A stretch of 37,348 nt of DNA from a virus: IMG/VR virus record IMGVR_UViG_3300006810_000142, positions 1 to 37,348 of that record, one strand, 5' to 3'. Below are positions 13,151 through 21,495 of this stretch, in pieces (the stretch's first letter is position 1; each line of letters begins with the position of its first letter). The position numbers were made by a program, and so were the translations under genes. Below the pieces are notes generated by a model that worked only from the letters and a program-made list of their open reading frames with translations, ran no database searches and had not been told where the DNA came from.

Positions 13151-13335
13151 ACAGTAAGTATGTAAATGTAAAGATAAAATTAGAGGACAATATTAGAGCT
13201 ATAATGTACGCATTGTGCAAGGAAGAAGGTATATCCGTTAACATCTTTGTAGAACAATGTGTTAATGAGGTGGTCCGAGCAATAATCCAGGCTAAGGCAG
13301 ATTTAGAGGAACAGCAAAATGAGCAAGGAAAGTGA
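13147..13335 (+). CDS. small ribbon-helix-helix-like protein
   Basis: 62 residues. A short beta strand (YVNVKIKLED) is followed by two helices (NIRAIMYALCKEEGIS, VNIFVEQCVNEVVRAII), the layout of an Arc/MetJ-type RHH DNA-binding protein. It could regulate the operon or bind near the origin that lies in the next gene. The match is based on layout only. Confidence 0.45.
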   Translation: MNSKYVNVKIKLEDNIRAIMYALCKEEGISVNIFVEQCVNEVVRAIIQAKADLEEQQNEQGK

Positions 13336-14071
13336 TCTAGAAAAGGGGTTTATTATAATTCCTGCTTATATAGCAAAAAAGAAAAATCTTAATACGACGG
13401 ATAAATATATCTTTGGTCTTATATTTGGACTGTCCAGTAAAACAGGATTCTGCTGGGCAACCAATGAGTATATGACAGAGAATTGGGGAATCTCAATTAA
13501 GCAAATACAGCGTTCTATTTCTAAGTTAATAGACAACAAACTAGTAGGTCGAGAGATTGTAACATCTGAAAAAAATGGATGGAGAAAGGAGAGAAAACTC
13601 TGGATTGCCACACCCCCTCAGGGGGACCTCGGACATCCCCTAGAGGGCGCATGCCATACACCCTCAGGGTCGCATGCCATACCCCCTAGAGGTCGCATAG
13701 ATAATAAACCTTATAAAAAAGAAGATAGTAAAGTTAATAACAACACGTCTGATGACAAGCCCGAAGAATCTAATAGCTGTGTAAGGAGGGCGATAAGTAG
13801 AGAGTGGGAAGACCTAAAGTTTACCAAGGACGAAGCAATGAAAATTCGTAAGAAGTTTCTTGATAAGGACCTTGGTCAGGTAGACATAGATTTTGCAGTA
13901 TTACAATTAAGAATCTGGGCTGAGAATAATCCTAATAAGTGGAAGAAACGTAAATCTCCCTACTTGAATCTCATAGGTTGGCCCTTAGAAAGAGCAATTG
14001 AAAATAAAATTAAAAGCCTAAGGTTAGAAAGAGAATCTAATTATCTAGCTAAATCTAAAAAGGAGAACTAA
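13319..14071 (+). CDS. winged-helix replication initiator containing the origin
   Basis: 250 residues. The N-terminal domain (about 15-95) is a winged-helix HTH of the phage replication-protein type: LNTTDKYIFGLIFGLSS, WATNEYMTENWGISIKQIQRSISKLIDNKLV. A low-complexity Pro/Gly linker (about 99-122) is encoded by four 23-bp DNA iterons. A charged C-terminal domain (about 155-245) follows, likely for contact with the helicase or ATPase. This layout copies lambda O: an N-terminal origin-binding domain, the origin in the middle of the gene and a C-terminal partner domain. GAGGAA lies 7 nt upstream of the ATG, and it overlaps both neighbours. Confidence 0.7.
   Translation: MSKESDLEKGFIIIPAYIAKKKNLNTTDKYIFGLIFGLSSKTGFCWATNEYMTENWGISIKQIQRSISKLIDNKLVGREIVTSEKNGWRKERKLWIATPPQGDLGHPLEGACHTPSGSHAIPPRGRIDNKPYKKEDSKVNNNTSDDKPEESNSCVRRAISREWEDLKFTKDEAMKIRKKFLDKDLGQVDIDFAVLQLRIWAENNPNKWKKRKSPYLNLIGWPLERAIENKIKSLRLERESNYLAKSKKEN
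13613..13745. other. candidate replication origin: four 23-bp iterons plus AT-rich segment
   Basis: CCCT cores of small palindromes (CCCT-C-AGGG or CCCT-AG-AGGG) begin at 13615, 13638, 13661 and 13684, exactly 23 bp apart. Units 2-4 also share a CGCAT segment (CGCATGCCATAC in units 2 and 3). Because 23 is not a multiple of three, the encoded peptide is not repeated, so the repeat is conserved as DNA. Directly to the right lies an AT-rich stretch (about 13698-13745) suited to melting. Position inside the initiator gene matches lambdoid origins. Confidence 0.75.
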
Positions 14072-15009
14072 TGGTAGATGTAGTTAAAAGAATAAAACAA
14101 GGTTTCGAGGAAACTGAATACATAGTAGGAAAATGGTTAGCTAGAGGGGAGATGGTTTTAATCTTTGCTGATAGAGGGGTAGGTAAAACATACATAACCC
14201 TCTTACTAGCCCATTCCTTAGCCTGTGGCGTCGATTTTCTAGGTCATCCTACTAAGAGGTTGCGTATTATATATTTTGACGGTGAGATGGGTTCTCGAGC
14301 GATTTGTATAAGACTGATGAAAATTGATAATCGTCCTGATACAAAGACAGGTTTGGTCACTAATAGATTTTCTTCACATTCACATAATGAGTGTGATGGT
14401 AGTATCATGTGGAACCTATCAGACCCAGTCCATCAAAAGTGGTACGATAGAGAGATTGAAAAATCTCAGGCTGATGTCGTAATCATTGATAACCTTGCTA
14501 GTTGTTCAAGAAATATTAACTCAAAAGATAACGAATTTGACCAGTGGATGAGGATTGAACCTTGGGCAATCAAAAAAAGAGAACAGGGAATTAATGTGAT
14601 TTTTGTCCATCATTCAGGAAAATCAGGAACTCAAAGAGGAACTTCTCAAAAAGAGAACCCTTTAGATTACATGATTCATTTAAAAGAAAGTAGAATAAAG
14701 TCAACACCAGGCTATACTGGATTTGAAATGATATTTACAAAAACTAGAGATGTTCACAAAGATGATGTTCCAAGTATTTACGGAGAATTTACACTAGATG
14801 ACAATTCTTTTTATATCAATCATTCCAAACTTGAAGATAAAAAAGCTGAGGAAGCTCAAAGACTTATAGGCTCAGGTCTATCAAAGCCTGAGGTTGCAGA
14901 CAAACTTGGTCTTCCTAAATGGAAAGTTTCAGAACTCGCTGAGAAAGTTTTTACACCTGATGACACAGAGCATTGGCAAGAAGAAGATGATGAGGATAGG
15001 TACTTCTAA
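14071..15009 (+). CDS. RepA-like/AAA_25 ATPase (replicative helicase type)
   Basis: 312 residues with a RecA-like fold. Walker A is DRGVGKT (34-40). A YFDGEM strand follows at about 68-73, Walker B is ADVVIIDNLA (about 142-151), and VIFVHHSGKSG is a typical sensor motif of the RSF1010 RepA/AAA_25 group. These form hexameric ATPases that unwind DNA 5'-3'. The C-terminal end carries a small HTH-like segment (GLSKPEVADKLGLPKWKV). Its position directly after the initiator suggests it is the loaded helicase. The ATG overlaps the initiator stop. Confidence 0.75.
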   Translation: MVDVVKRIKQGFEETEYIVGKWLARGEMVLIFADRGVGKTYITLLLAHSLACGVDFLGHPTKRLRIIYFDGEMGSRAICIRLMKIDNRPDTKTGLVTNRFSSHSHNECDGSIMWNLSDPVHQKWYDREIEKSQADVVIIDNLASCSRNINSKDNEFDQWMRIEPWAIKKREQGINVIFVHHSGKSGTQRGTSQKENPLDYMIHLKESRIKSTPGYTGFEMIFTKTRDVHKDDVPSIYGEFTLDDNSFYINHSKLEDKKAEEAQRLIGSGLSKPEVADKLGLPKWKVSELAEKVFTPDDTEHWQEEDDEDRYF

Positions 15010-15371
15010 TGATTGAAAATGAATGGCTGGTAAAATATTGGAAAAAAAGATGGTCTAAACCTGTTACACCAGAACAAATATTTAAACAGTGGATGCTGGA
15101 AAAAGAGTGGAAAGGTTTTAAAAACTCAATCGAATACTTAACTTTAATTGACTGGATGAAAAATCAAGTAATTCCCCTGCAGTACCTTTGGACATTTAAT
15201 GGGATGACTGGCCAACAAATTAAGGTGCTGGTTAGAAAGTTCTTTGAAGATGGAGATAGTGAGGCCTTAACAGCTTTTCTATTGAGCTCAGATAAGAGGC
15301 TGGTGAGGGCAGTATTTGACTGGTCAATAAACTCTAAAAAGGCAAAAAAAGAATTGATGGAGGGGCTTTGA
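15009..15371 (+). CDS. tryptophan-rich small protein in replication operon, unknown
   Basis: 120 residues with many aromatics (NEWLVKYWKKRWSKPVTPEQIFKQWM), helical throughout. No family recognised. It overlaps both the helicase-type gene (1 nt) and the resolvase gene (4 nt), so it is probably a replication accessory factor such as a loader; that is inference from position. Confidence 0.5.
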   Translation: MIENEWLVKYWKKRWSKPVTPEQIFKQWMLEKEWKGFKNSIEYLTLIDWMKNQVIPLQYLWTFNGMTGQQIKVLVRKFFEDGDSEALTAFLLSSDKRLVRAVFDWSINSKKAKKELMEGL

Positions 15372-15961
15372 AACTTAAAGATAAACCCCATTGGTTATTA
15401 ATAGAAGAATATAAACAAGCCAGTAAAATGAAGCTGGAAGTAGACCAAAATAACGAAACCATCATCATTGAATTGTTTGGCGAAATCTCAAATATACCAG
15501 CAATTAAAAATAGAAAACAAATTATATACAATCATAAAACTAAAAAGAGAATCCCAGTCATTTCTAAAAGTGCAATCTGCAAACTATATGCTATGGACAA
15601 GCTTTACCAGGAACAACTGGCAGAAAAAAATATTAAATCGTTAAACTTTAAAAGCCATCCAATATTTGTCTATTTAATTTGTGGCAATAGAAACAGGGAT
15701 TTTGACCCAATTAACTGTATGGAAACAGTGTGTGATTGGTTAGAACCTTCTAATAAAAAACATGGAGGAAAAGAAAGAGGCTGGGGAATAGGTATCACTG
15801 AAGATGATAAACACATTACTTCCCTAGCTCTCCACTCTTGGCAAACTGAAAATCAAGTGGACCATTCAACAATTGTTATTAAAACTTGGAGAAGTGTTAA
15901 ACAAGATTGTTTTACTTTCATAAACAGCTTTTTAAAAGGAATTGAGAATGATAAGAATTGA
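15368..15961 (+). CDS. RusA-like Holliday junction resolvase
   Basis: 197 residues. The C-terminal half shows the RusA pattern: hydrophobic strand VYLICG, then NRDFDPINCMETVCDWLEP (Asp111, Asp113) and GIGITEDDKHITSL (Asp146-Asp147), matching the three catalytic aspartates of RusA. It would resolve branched DNA before packaging. An N-terminal region of about 80 residues is poorly matched. The frame starts at a TTG (15368) overlapping the upstream stop with GGAGG nearby; an ATG at 15428 (residue 21) is the alternative. Confidence 0.65.
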   Translation: MKLKDKPHWLLIEEYKQASKMKLEVDQNNETIIIELFGEISNIPAIKNRKQIIYNHKTKKRIPVISKSAICKLYAMDKLYQEQLAEKNIKSLNFKSHPIFVYLICGNRNRDFDPINCMETVCDWLEPSNKKHGGKERGWGIGITEDDKHITSLALHSWQTENQVDHSTIVIKTWRSVKQDCFTFINSFLKGIENDKN

Positions 15962-16253
15962 CAAAAAAATAATCATACACGAAACGTGTGCATACTTTGG
16001 AATACCTACTGGCAGTTTAAAATTCAAAGCAAGAGGTGACAAAACTCCCTCAAGAGCCAGGTATATTATCTGGTATTTTCTAAGAAGATACTCCCACTAC
16101 TCTTACAAAGAAATCGGTCGTGCTTTTGAAGTTTCTCATACCACCGTAGTTGGAGGATATAACGTAGTACAAAAAAAGTTAGACGAAGGAGATGAGGAAA
16201 TGAACCTGCAAGTGGATACAATTTATAAAAGGATGATGGCTTATGACGAATAA
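15948..16253 (+). CDS. stand-alone DnaA domain IV protein
   Basis: 101 residues consisting almost only of the DNA-binding domain of DnaA: an initial helix with YFGIP, K-x-R, RARYIIWYFLRRYS, then SYKEIGRAFEVSHTTVVGGYNVV. HTTV (64-67) is the DnaA-box recognition signature. The ATPase domain is absent. The ATG at 15948 is chosen over the upstream TTG because AAAGGA (15935-15940) is then 7 nt away. It could bind DnaA boxes to block or redirect host initiation, or assist at the phage origin. It overlaps the resolvase gene. Confidence 0.8.
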   Translation: MIRIDKKIIIHETCAYFGIPTGSLKFKARGDKTPSRARYIIWYFLRRYSHYSYKEIGRAFEVSHTTVVGGYNVVQKKLDEGDEEMNLQVDTIYKRMMAYDE

Positions 16254-16452
16254 AGATAAAGAGATGGGATTTGAAATGCGAGCAAAGTTTGTTGACGCAG
16301 AAACAGGATTGGAAATTGATGACCCAAGACTTATGCAAGCTTTGGAAAAAGTTGTAATGGAAATGAATAGAAAAAAATTTGAAGCGTCTATCCTATTAGG
16401 ATTCTTCTTAGGAAGCTTTTTAACTGGGGCAATATTTATTTTTCTTGGCTAG
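16243..16452 (+). CDS. small C-terminally anchored membrane protein
   Basis: 69 residues. A hydrophilic N-terminal part (about 45 residues) is followed by one membrane helix (SILLGFFLGSFLTGAIFIFLG) that reaches the C-terminus. No family recognised. It is the last gene of the replication operon. Its TAG stop lies in a CTAG shared with the TAG stop of the oppositely oriented giant gene; no terminator is visible between them. Confidence 0.55.
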   Translation: MTNKDKEMGFEMRAKFVDAETGLEIDDPRLMQALEKVVMEMNRKKFEASILLGFFLGSFLTGAIFIFLG

Positions 16453-19400
16453 TAGTTTTTACCACTGGGTTTTAAGTCTTTAAAAGTTCTTGCTTCCATC
16501 ATCTCATCAGCTTTACCTCTAATAGCTTTAGGTAATTGTTTTCTAACTCCTGAATAGTAAGGGTCTTCTAATTTTTTCAATGCTCGATTAATTTCACTAC
16601 CTCTACCATTCCATTGATTTTCTGGATTTTCTTCATTCCATCTATCTATATCTTTCAAGACTTGCTGTTCATAAAAACTTCCACCTTCCATTTCATCTTT
16701 CTTAATTGCACTTGCTAATCTTGCAGTAAATGGAGGTTTTTGACTGGACTCTTTTAATGTTCTTACAGACTGATATTTATTATAAGCTTGACCAACTCTT
16801 GAAGGCATAAAACCTACTCCTGTTACAAATTGCTCGTAAGGACTTAAAGTTAATGGTTGTTCAGGATTGTCTGGGTCTGGAATTGTATCTCCGTAACGAT
16901 TGGTGAATAATCCTTCATTTTTTGCTAGTACATCAGCTCGAATAATTTTCTTTAAAAATTCAGGAGCAAGACCTTCTCCAAATGCTCGATATGCTCTTTC
17001 TCCAAAAGGTTGTTTCCCTTTTTCTAAAGTAGACATAAAAATACCAGGCCTTTCCAATTCTTTTAATGTTGGACCCATTACAAAGTTTGCAATAGTAGGT
17101 AATGCACCCTTTCCTAAGAATGGAGCTTGCTCTCCTGCTGCAACACTTCCCGATAAATCCACTCCTACTAGGTTTGGTAATCCTTTAAGAAGAACTTCCC
17201 CTATTTGCTTTTCAGCTTTTTTCGCAAACTCTTCATCAATTCCATCAAACGGCAATCCTTGTATTATTTTATCTATTGAAGATTTTTCAATTAAGTTTCT
17301 TGCTTCTTCTTCTGGATTAATACCACCTGACTCTAAACTTCTCATAATCCAACTAACAAAAGGCAATGCACTGGCTCCACCTAATGCCATCAATCCTGCA
17401 AAACTTGAAAGTAAAGCATCATAACTTCCACTTTGCCAATATCGTCTATAGCTTCGTAAAATATTAGCACCGAAAGTTTTAAAAGTAGTAAACGGAGCAC
17501 CAACTGCCCCTCTAGCAATTACAGGCCTATTCAGTCTTGAATAGTCAAATTGAGTGTCAAATTGAGTTTTATCACTTGCAAATTTTTGAAGCTCTTCAAA
17601 ACTTGCTTTGGGAGAAATATCTTTTTTAACATTATACATTGTAATAGTAGAATGTAATCTTTGATAGACATCAGCGTGCCTAAATAGCCCCATTGAAAAG
17701 TTTACTAGGTTATCAAAATCTTTTGCAGTTTGACCTGTTCTTTTTCTCTCACCAAAACCATAAGCAGCCTTTGCACTGGCATCACTGATTGTTCCATCTT
17801 TGTAACCTTCGTTAATTACTTTTGCAAGTTCAGGATTATTTTTTGCAAACCTCTTAGGATTGGCAAGATACTCTAATGCTTGTCTGTGCCCCCTACCCCA
17901 TTGTCTAATTGCCCTTGCTCCACGTTTTCCAACGCTAACGCCAGCTTGATTATAGATGTGTTGAATTTCAGGTAAGGTCGTCATAACGTTTTGAGTCATG
18001 CCAACGGCAGCACTTTTAATATTAAAACCTAAGTTGTTAAACGCCATTAACTTTCTTAAATTCTGGCCTTCCCATTGATTGCTGTTAACATAATCAAAAA
18101 GCTTTTGAGAGTGTTCGTATGCTTCTTTATATTTAGGATTTGGATTTCCATTATTTTCATATTTAGCTTTAATTTCATTTAAAGTTCTTTTTATTCCAGC
18201 ATCATACTTACTTCTCGCTGCAACGTTACTAACTCCAACTATATATCCAGCTATTTGGTTTTGAAAATTTTTGCTGTAACCTGGAACTAAGTTAGCTTCG
18301 ATAAGGTGTTGGTCGAATCCTTGAGGGGGTAGTTTTCCATCAACAACATCCTGCATTTTTTTAAAAGTAATTCTAGCACTTGCTGGTAAATCTTGATAAA
18401 GAAGACTACTTGGCTTTTCTATTTTCGTTAGTTCTAAATTGTCTTTATTTAACTGGAATCCTGCCTTTTTTAAATTCCTTAATGCAATTCTTCTTTCTTT
18501 TGCAGTTTCAAAAAGTGAGTATATTGCAGTAGAGCCATCCTCATTCAAAACTCTCATTTCATAGTCACCTTCTCTTCCAAACGGAACGTAACCTTTTTCT
18601 TTCATCTTATCAAACATCTGTTGAGTTACATCAATTCTTCTAGTGGCATCAACATATTCTTTTGCTGATTCTAATAACTCAATTCGCTTTCTAAGGCCTT
18701 TATCTTTGGGGTAGTTAGCTTGAAGTTCTCCAGTTTTTTCAATTGCATCTTCTATAACTTTCAATCTTTGTTCAGGTGTTAATCCTTTAGGTTGCAAACC
18801 AGCTTCCATCATTAATGCACCACCAGCAACATCAATTTCATTTCTAAGTTTAGACGGTGTACCTTTTAAACCTCTAGCATCTGGAATATCTATTGTGTTT
18901 ATAATGTGAGAAATTTCTGCATCTTTCATTATTTCCAATGCCAAGTCAGCAGTTTTATACCAAGACCTTAACGCTTTAATTTCAGCTTGGTCCAATCCCA
19001 TTTTAGATAAAGCACCATCTGTTGGAATTATTTTTTGACCACTTTTATTAGACTCTCTTATTACTGCCATTGCAGCATCCACTCTAGTTTTATCAGGGAG
19101 ATTAAAATAATCTTTAGATGCGTCAGTTAAGTCAGCTTGATTTAAAGTTGCTGCCTTTTCTCTCATGTTTAAAGTGTCGTGAAATCTTAAAGTTTCAGGA
19201 AGCTTTTCAAAAATAGTTCTAGGTATAGCAAGTTTATCTGCTACTTTATCAAAAGTTCTTTGAACAAAATTTCTTTCTTTTCCAGCAAGTTCACCTTCTA
19301 AATCTTTAACTATTTTATTTACGCTTTTTGGAGTCGCTGCCTCAGTTTGTTCAAGAGTGCTTTTTAAGAAGTTAATATTAGCTTCTCTAGCTTGTATTTG

Positions 19401-21398
19401 ACTTTCTGTTTGCCCTAATCCTTTTTGTTTAGAGTTTATAGATTTGGTTAAATTCTCAATTTCAGCATCTATATTTGCAAGCTCTTCATTTAACCTACCA
19501 GCCTCACTGTCTACATCAGCCCTAGTTTTAATTTCACTTACAGAAGATGGCGTTCTTACATCCACTCCATCTAATTTTATAGGAGCTGTAGTTCCTTCTA
19601 CTAAAGAATTAAACAGTCTATCGTCTAATCTCTTTCTTCCAAAAGCATTTAAAAACTTTTTAGTAAAATCATTATCTGGAACAATCTGTTTATTGGTAGC
19701 TCTAAAAGCAAGCTCACCTTGACCACTTCTATATTGTGTAATGTCTTCACCATCAACTTTAATGGATTCCCCTGCTTCTAGAAGAACATCAACCATATCT
19801 TGTGTTAATAGTTTTCCTTTTTTAACAGGAGCGTCTTTGTTTACATTAGTTCCCTTCCCTAAAGAGTTTTCTGTTTTAACAAGGTCTAAAATTAAAGGGT
19901 CCTGATTTGTTACTTCATTAATTTTCCATTTATTAACAACCCCTTTAGGTTCACTGACTCTTGTTGTTTCATTTTCTTTATTCCCCTTTTCCACACCGAA
20001 AGATTTTTCTCTCCAACCTGTTTCAGCAGTTGTAGTTTGTAAATCAAGAGGCTCGGTTCTTGGATTTATTTTTCCAGTTGCAAGTTCTCCGATTCTATTT
20101 TTCTTAGATTGAGGAACGGTTTTTTGACTGGTAACTTCTCCGACGTTTTCGAAAGTTACATCTCTCTCACTCGCCATTTGAGAAATTCTATTTAAGAGGT
20201 CGGTCTTTTGATTTTCTAACGATTCAATTCTTGAAGATAGTTCTTGTTTTTGAGATTCTTCTAATTTAATTGATTCTGCTAGTTTGTATGTTCTAATATC
20301 TTTTTCAACACTATCCAAGTCTTTAACTAGTGTAACGTCATACATATCAGATATTGCTTGTTTGTATTGATTAGGGTCTATTTCAACTAGGTTTTCAATA
20401 CTTGCACCTGATTGTAAATTGTCTACAAATTCACTTACATTCTTTTGTTTTGCTTGGTCTGTAAAAACTTTTTGTGCAGTAGGAACTTCATAACCAGTAC
20501 CACCTTCAACCTCCATTTCCTTTTGCATTACAGTTGACTGAACTGATTCTTTTGGCCACTCAATTTCTTGTTGACTTTGCTCTTTTAAAATATCGGGAAT
20601 AGAATCGGCAATTTCTTTTTCTACTAGCTGAGATTTTCTTTGCTTCATTTTCCTAGTTGTAAAATCAATTGTTTTGCCAGTACCAACTTTTACTACGTCC
20701 AGTGTAGTTGGCATTACAGTTCCTTGTATGATTGACTGTTTAACTCTTCTCTTCCCTTCATCGAACATACTTCGACCCTCAAAGGGATTTACCTCAGCTA
20801 CGTCTTGTTCAATAAAATAATCCATTGGAGTTGAAACTATTGCTGCTAGAGTGTCTGCACCTGCTGATAAGACCACTCGTTTTCCGTATTTCATAGGAAG
20901 AGTTGCTGGGTACATACTTGCAGCATCTAATACAGTATTTCCTGCTGAACTTAAAACACTTCCTGCTAATGCTTTCCCATCGCTGGACCCTCTTGATTTT
21001 AAATCTGAATAAGATTGACCCATGTTTTTACCACCAAGAGTTCCAAATAATCCTACCGTTCCAATGCCAGGAATTGCTAGTGGAGCAAGATTAGTAACTC
21101 CCTCAAAAACTGTTCCTGCTGTTTCTGCTAGAAAACCACTGGGTTCATACATTTGATTTGCTCGATTAATTGCTTGTCTTGCAGTGTCATCTAACTGGTT
21201 TTCGATTCCCACCATTTCACCGAGGCCACCAAGGCCTTCCATGAAACTTAAACCTCCTTTACCAATTCCTTGCCAAATAGATTCAAGAACTCCTATTTTT
21301 TGCTTTTGAGGAATGTCTTGCCACTCGTCCTCTGAAATGTCTTGCCAATCATCTTGGTTGTTTGAACCAGTAGCTTGAATAGGGGTAGGAGTTGGCAT
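16449..21398 (-). CDS. giant virion/ejection-type protein (1649 residues)
   Basis: The N-terminus carries acidic W-Q-D-I repeats. Next is a hydrophobic Gly/Ala-rich region (about 75-200), a coiled-coil region (about 345-420, again 640-700), a long helical body, and near the C-terminus a hydrophobic GLMALGGASALPFVSWIM segment followed by PLxRFG-like ejection-protein sequence. Size, position at the end of the structural operon and hydrophobic stretches fit a large internal virion protein delivered with the DNA. I see no intact lysozyme motif. The frame begins at 21398, which lacks a ribosome binding site. The better start (21488, AGGT upstream) is separated from it by an in-frame TAG at 21450-21452. 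Confidence 0.6.
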   Translation of the reverse strand: MPTPTPIQATGSNNQDDWQDISEDEWQDIPQKQKIGVLESIWQGIGKGGLSFMEGLGGLGEMVGIENQLDDTARQAINRANQMYEPSGFLAETAGTVFEGVTNLAPLAIPGIGTVGLFGTLGGKNMGQSYSDLKSRGSSDGKALAGSVLSSAGNTVLDAASMYPATLPMKYGKRVVLSAGADTLAAIVSTPMDYFIEQDVAEVNPFEGRSMFDEGKRRVKQSIIQGTVMPTTLDVVKVGTGKTIDFTTRKMKQRKSQLVEKEIADSIPDILKEQSQQEIEWPKESVQSTVMQKEMEVEGGTGYEVPTAQKVFTDQAKQKNVSEFVDNLQSGASIENLVEIDPNQYKQAISDMYDVTLVKDLDSVEKDIRTYKLAESIKLEESQKQELSSRIESLENQKTDLLNRISQMASERDVTFENVGEVTSQKTVPQSKKNRIGELATGKINPRTEPLDLQTTTAETGWREKSFGVEKGNKENETTRVSEPKGVVNKWKINEVTNQDPLILDLVKTENSLGKGTNVNKDAPVKKGKLLTQDMVDVLLEAGESIKVDGEDITQYRSGQGELAFRATNKQIVPDNDFTKKFLNAFGRKRLDDRLFNSLVEGTTAPIKLDGVDVRTPSSVSEIKTRADVDSEAGRLNEELANIDAEIENLTKSINSKQKGLGQTESQIQAREANINFLKSTLEQTEAATPKSVNKIVKDLEGELAGKERNFVQRTFDKVADKLAIPRTIFEKLPETLRFHDTLNMREKAATLNQADLTDASKDYFNLPDKTRVDAAMAVIRESNKSGQKIIPTDGALSKMGLDQAEIKALRSWYKTADLALEIMKDAEISHIINTIDIPDARGLKGTPSKLRNEIDVAGGALMMEAGLQPKGLTPEQRLKVIEDAIEKTGELQANYPKDKGLRKRIELLESAKEYVDATRRIDVTQQMFDKMKEKGYVPFGREGDYEMRVLNEDGSTAIYSLFETAKERRIALRNLKKAGFQLNKDNLELTKIEKPSSLLYQDLPASARITFKKMQDVVDGKLPPQGFDQHLIEANLVPGYSKNFQNQIAGYIVGVSNVAARSKYDAGIKRTLNEIKAKYENNGNPNPKYKEAYEHSQKLFDYVNSNQWEGQNLRKLMAFNNLGFNIKSAAVGMTQNVMTTLPEIQHIYNQAGVSVGKRGARAIRQWGRGHRQALEYLANPKRFAKNNPELAKVINEGYKDGTISDASAKAAYGFGERKRTGQTAKDFDNLVNFSMGLFRHADVYQRLHSTITMYNVKKDISPKASFEELQKFASDKTQFDTQFDYSRLNRPVIARGAVGAPFTTFKTFGANILRSYRRYWQSGSYDALLSSFAGLMALGGASALPFVSWIMRSLESGGINPEEEARNLIEKSSIDKIIQGLPFDGIDEEFAKKAEKQIGEVLLKGLPNLVGVDLSGSVAAGEQAPFLGKGALPTIANFVMGPTLKELERPGIFMSTLEKGKQPFGERAYRAFGEGLAPEFLKKIIRADVLAKNEGLFTNRYGDTIPDPDNPEQPLTLSPYEQFVTGVGFMPSRVGQAYNKYQSVRTLKESSQKPPFTARLASAIKKDEMEGGSFYEQQVLKDIDRWNEENPENQWNGRGSEINRALKKLEDPYYSGVRKQLPKAIRGKADEMMEARTFKDLKPSGKNY

Positions 21399-21488
21399 TG
21401 CAACTTGCTGGGTTGGTATATCTTGCCATTCATCCTCTGAGATGTCTTTCTATTCATCTTCAGGTATGTCTTGCCAATCATCTGCCAT
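21399..21488 (-). other. upstream N-terminal codons with in-frame TAG
   Basis: Thirty codons precede the open part of the giant gene: ATG at 21488, MADDWQDIPEDE, then TAG (21450-21452), then KDISEDEWQDIPTQQVA leading into Met at 21398. The 8-residue unit W-[QK]-D-I-[PS]-E-D-E repeats, and the TAG stands exactly where the second unit should have Trp (TGG). A G-to-A change or a base-call error is the simplest explanation. TAG is a normal stop for other genes here. Confidence 0.7.
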
Positions 21489-21495
21489 TTTTTAC

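Noticed and set aside
13147-13335. Antitoxin of a toxin-antitoxin pair
   Set aside because: The RHH-like layout fits, but the neighbours are replication genes and no toxin-like partner is adjacent.
13613-13706. Regular repeats that look like a tiny CRISPR array
   Set aside because: The 23-bp units are contiguous without unique spacers and lie inside a coding gene; iterons explain them better. No cas genes are present.
16900-17424. Long open frame (174 codons) on the + strand inside the giant gene
   Set aside because: It is antisense to a well-supported coding region, has no ribosome binding site or family match, and its composition mirrors the opposite frame.
21399-21488. TAG as a reassigned sense codon across the whole phage
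   Set aside because: TAG is used as the normal stop in several genes (for example at 714, 9327, 16452 and 16449), so genome-wide recoding is not supported.
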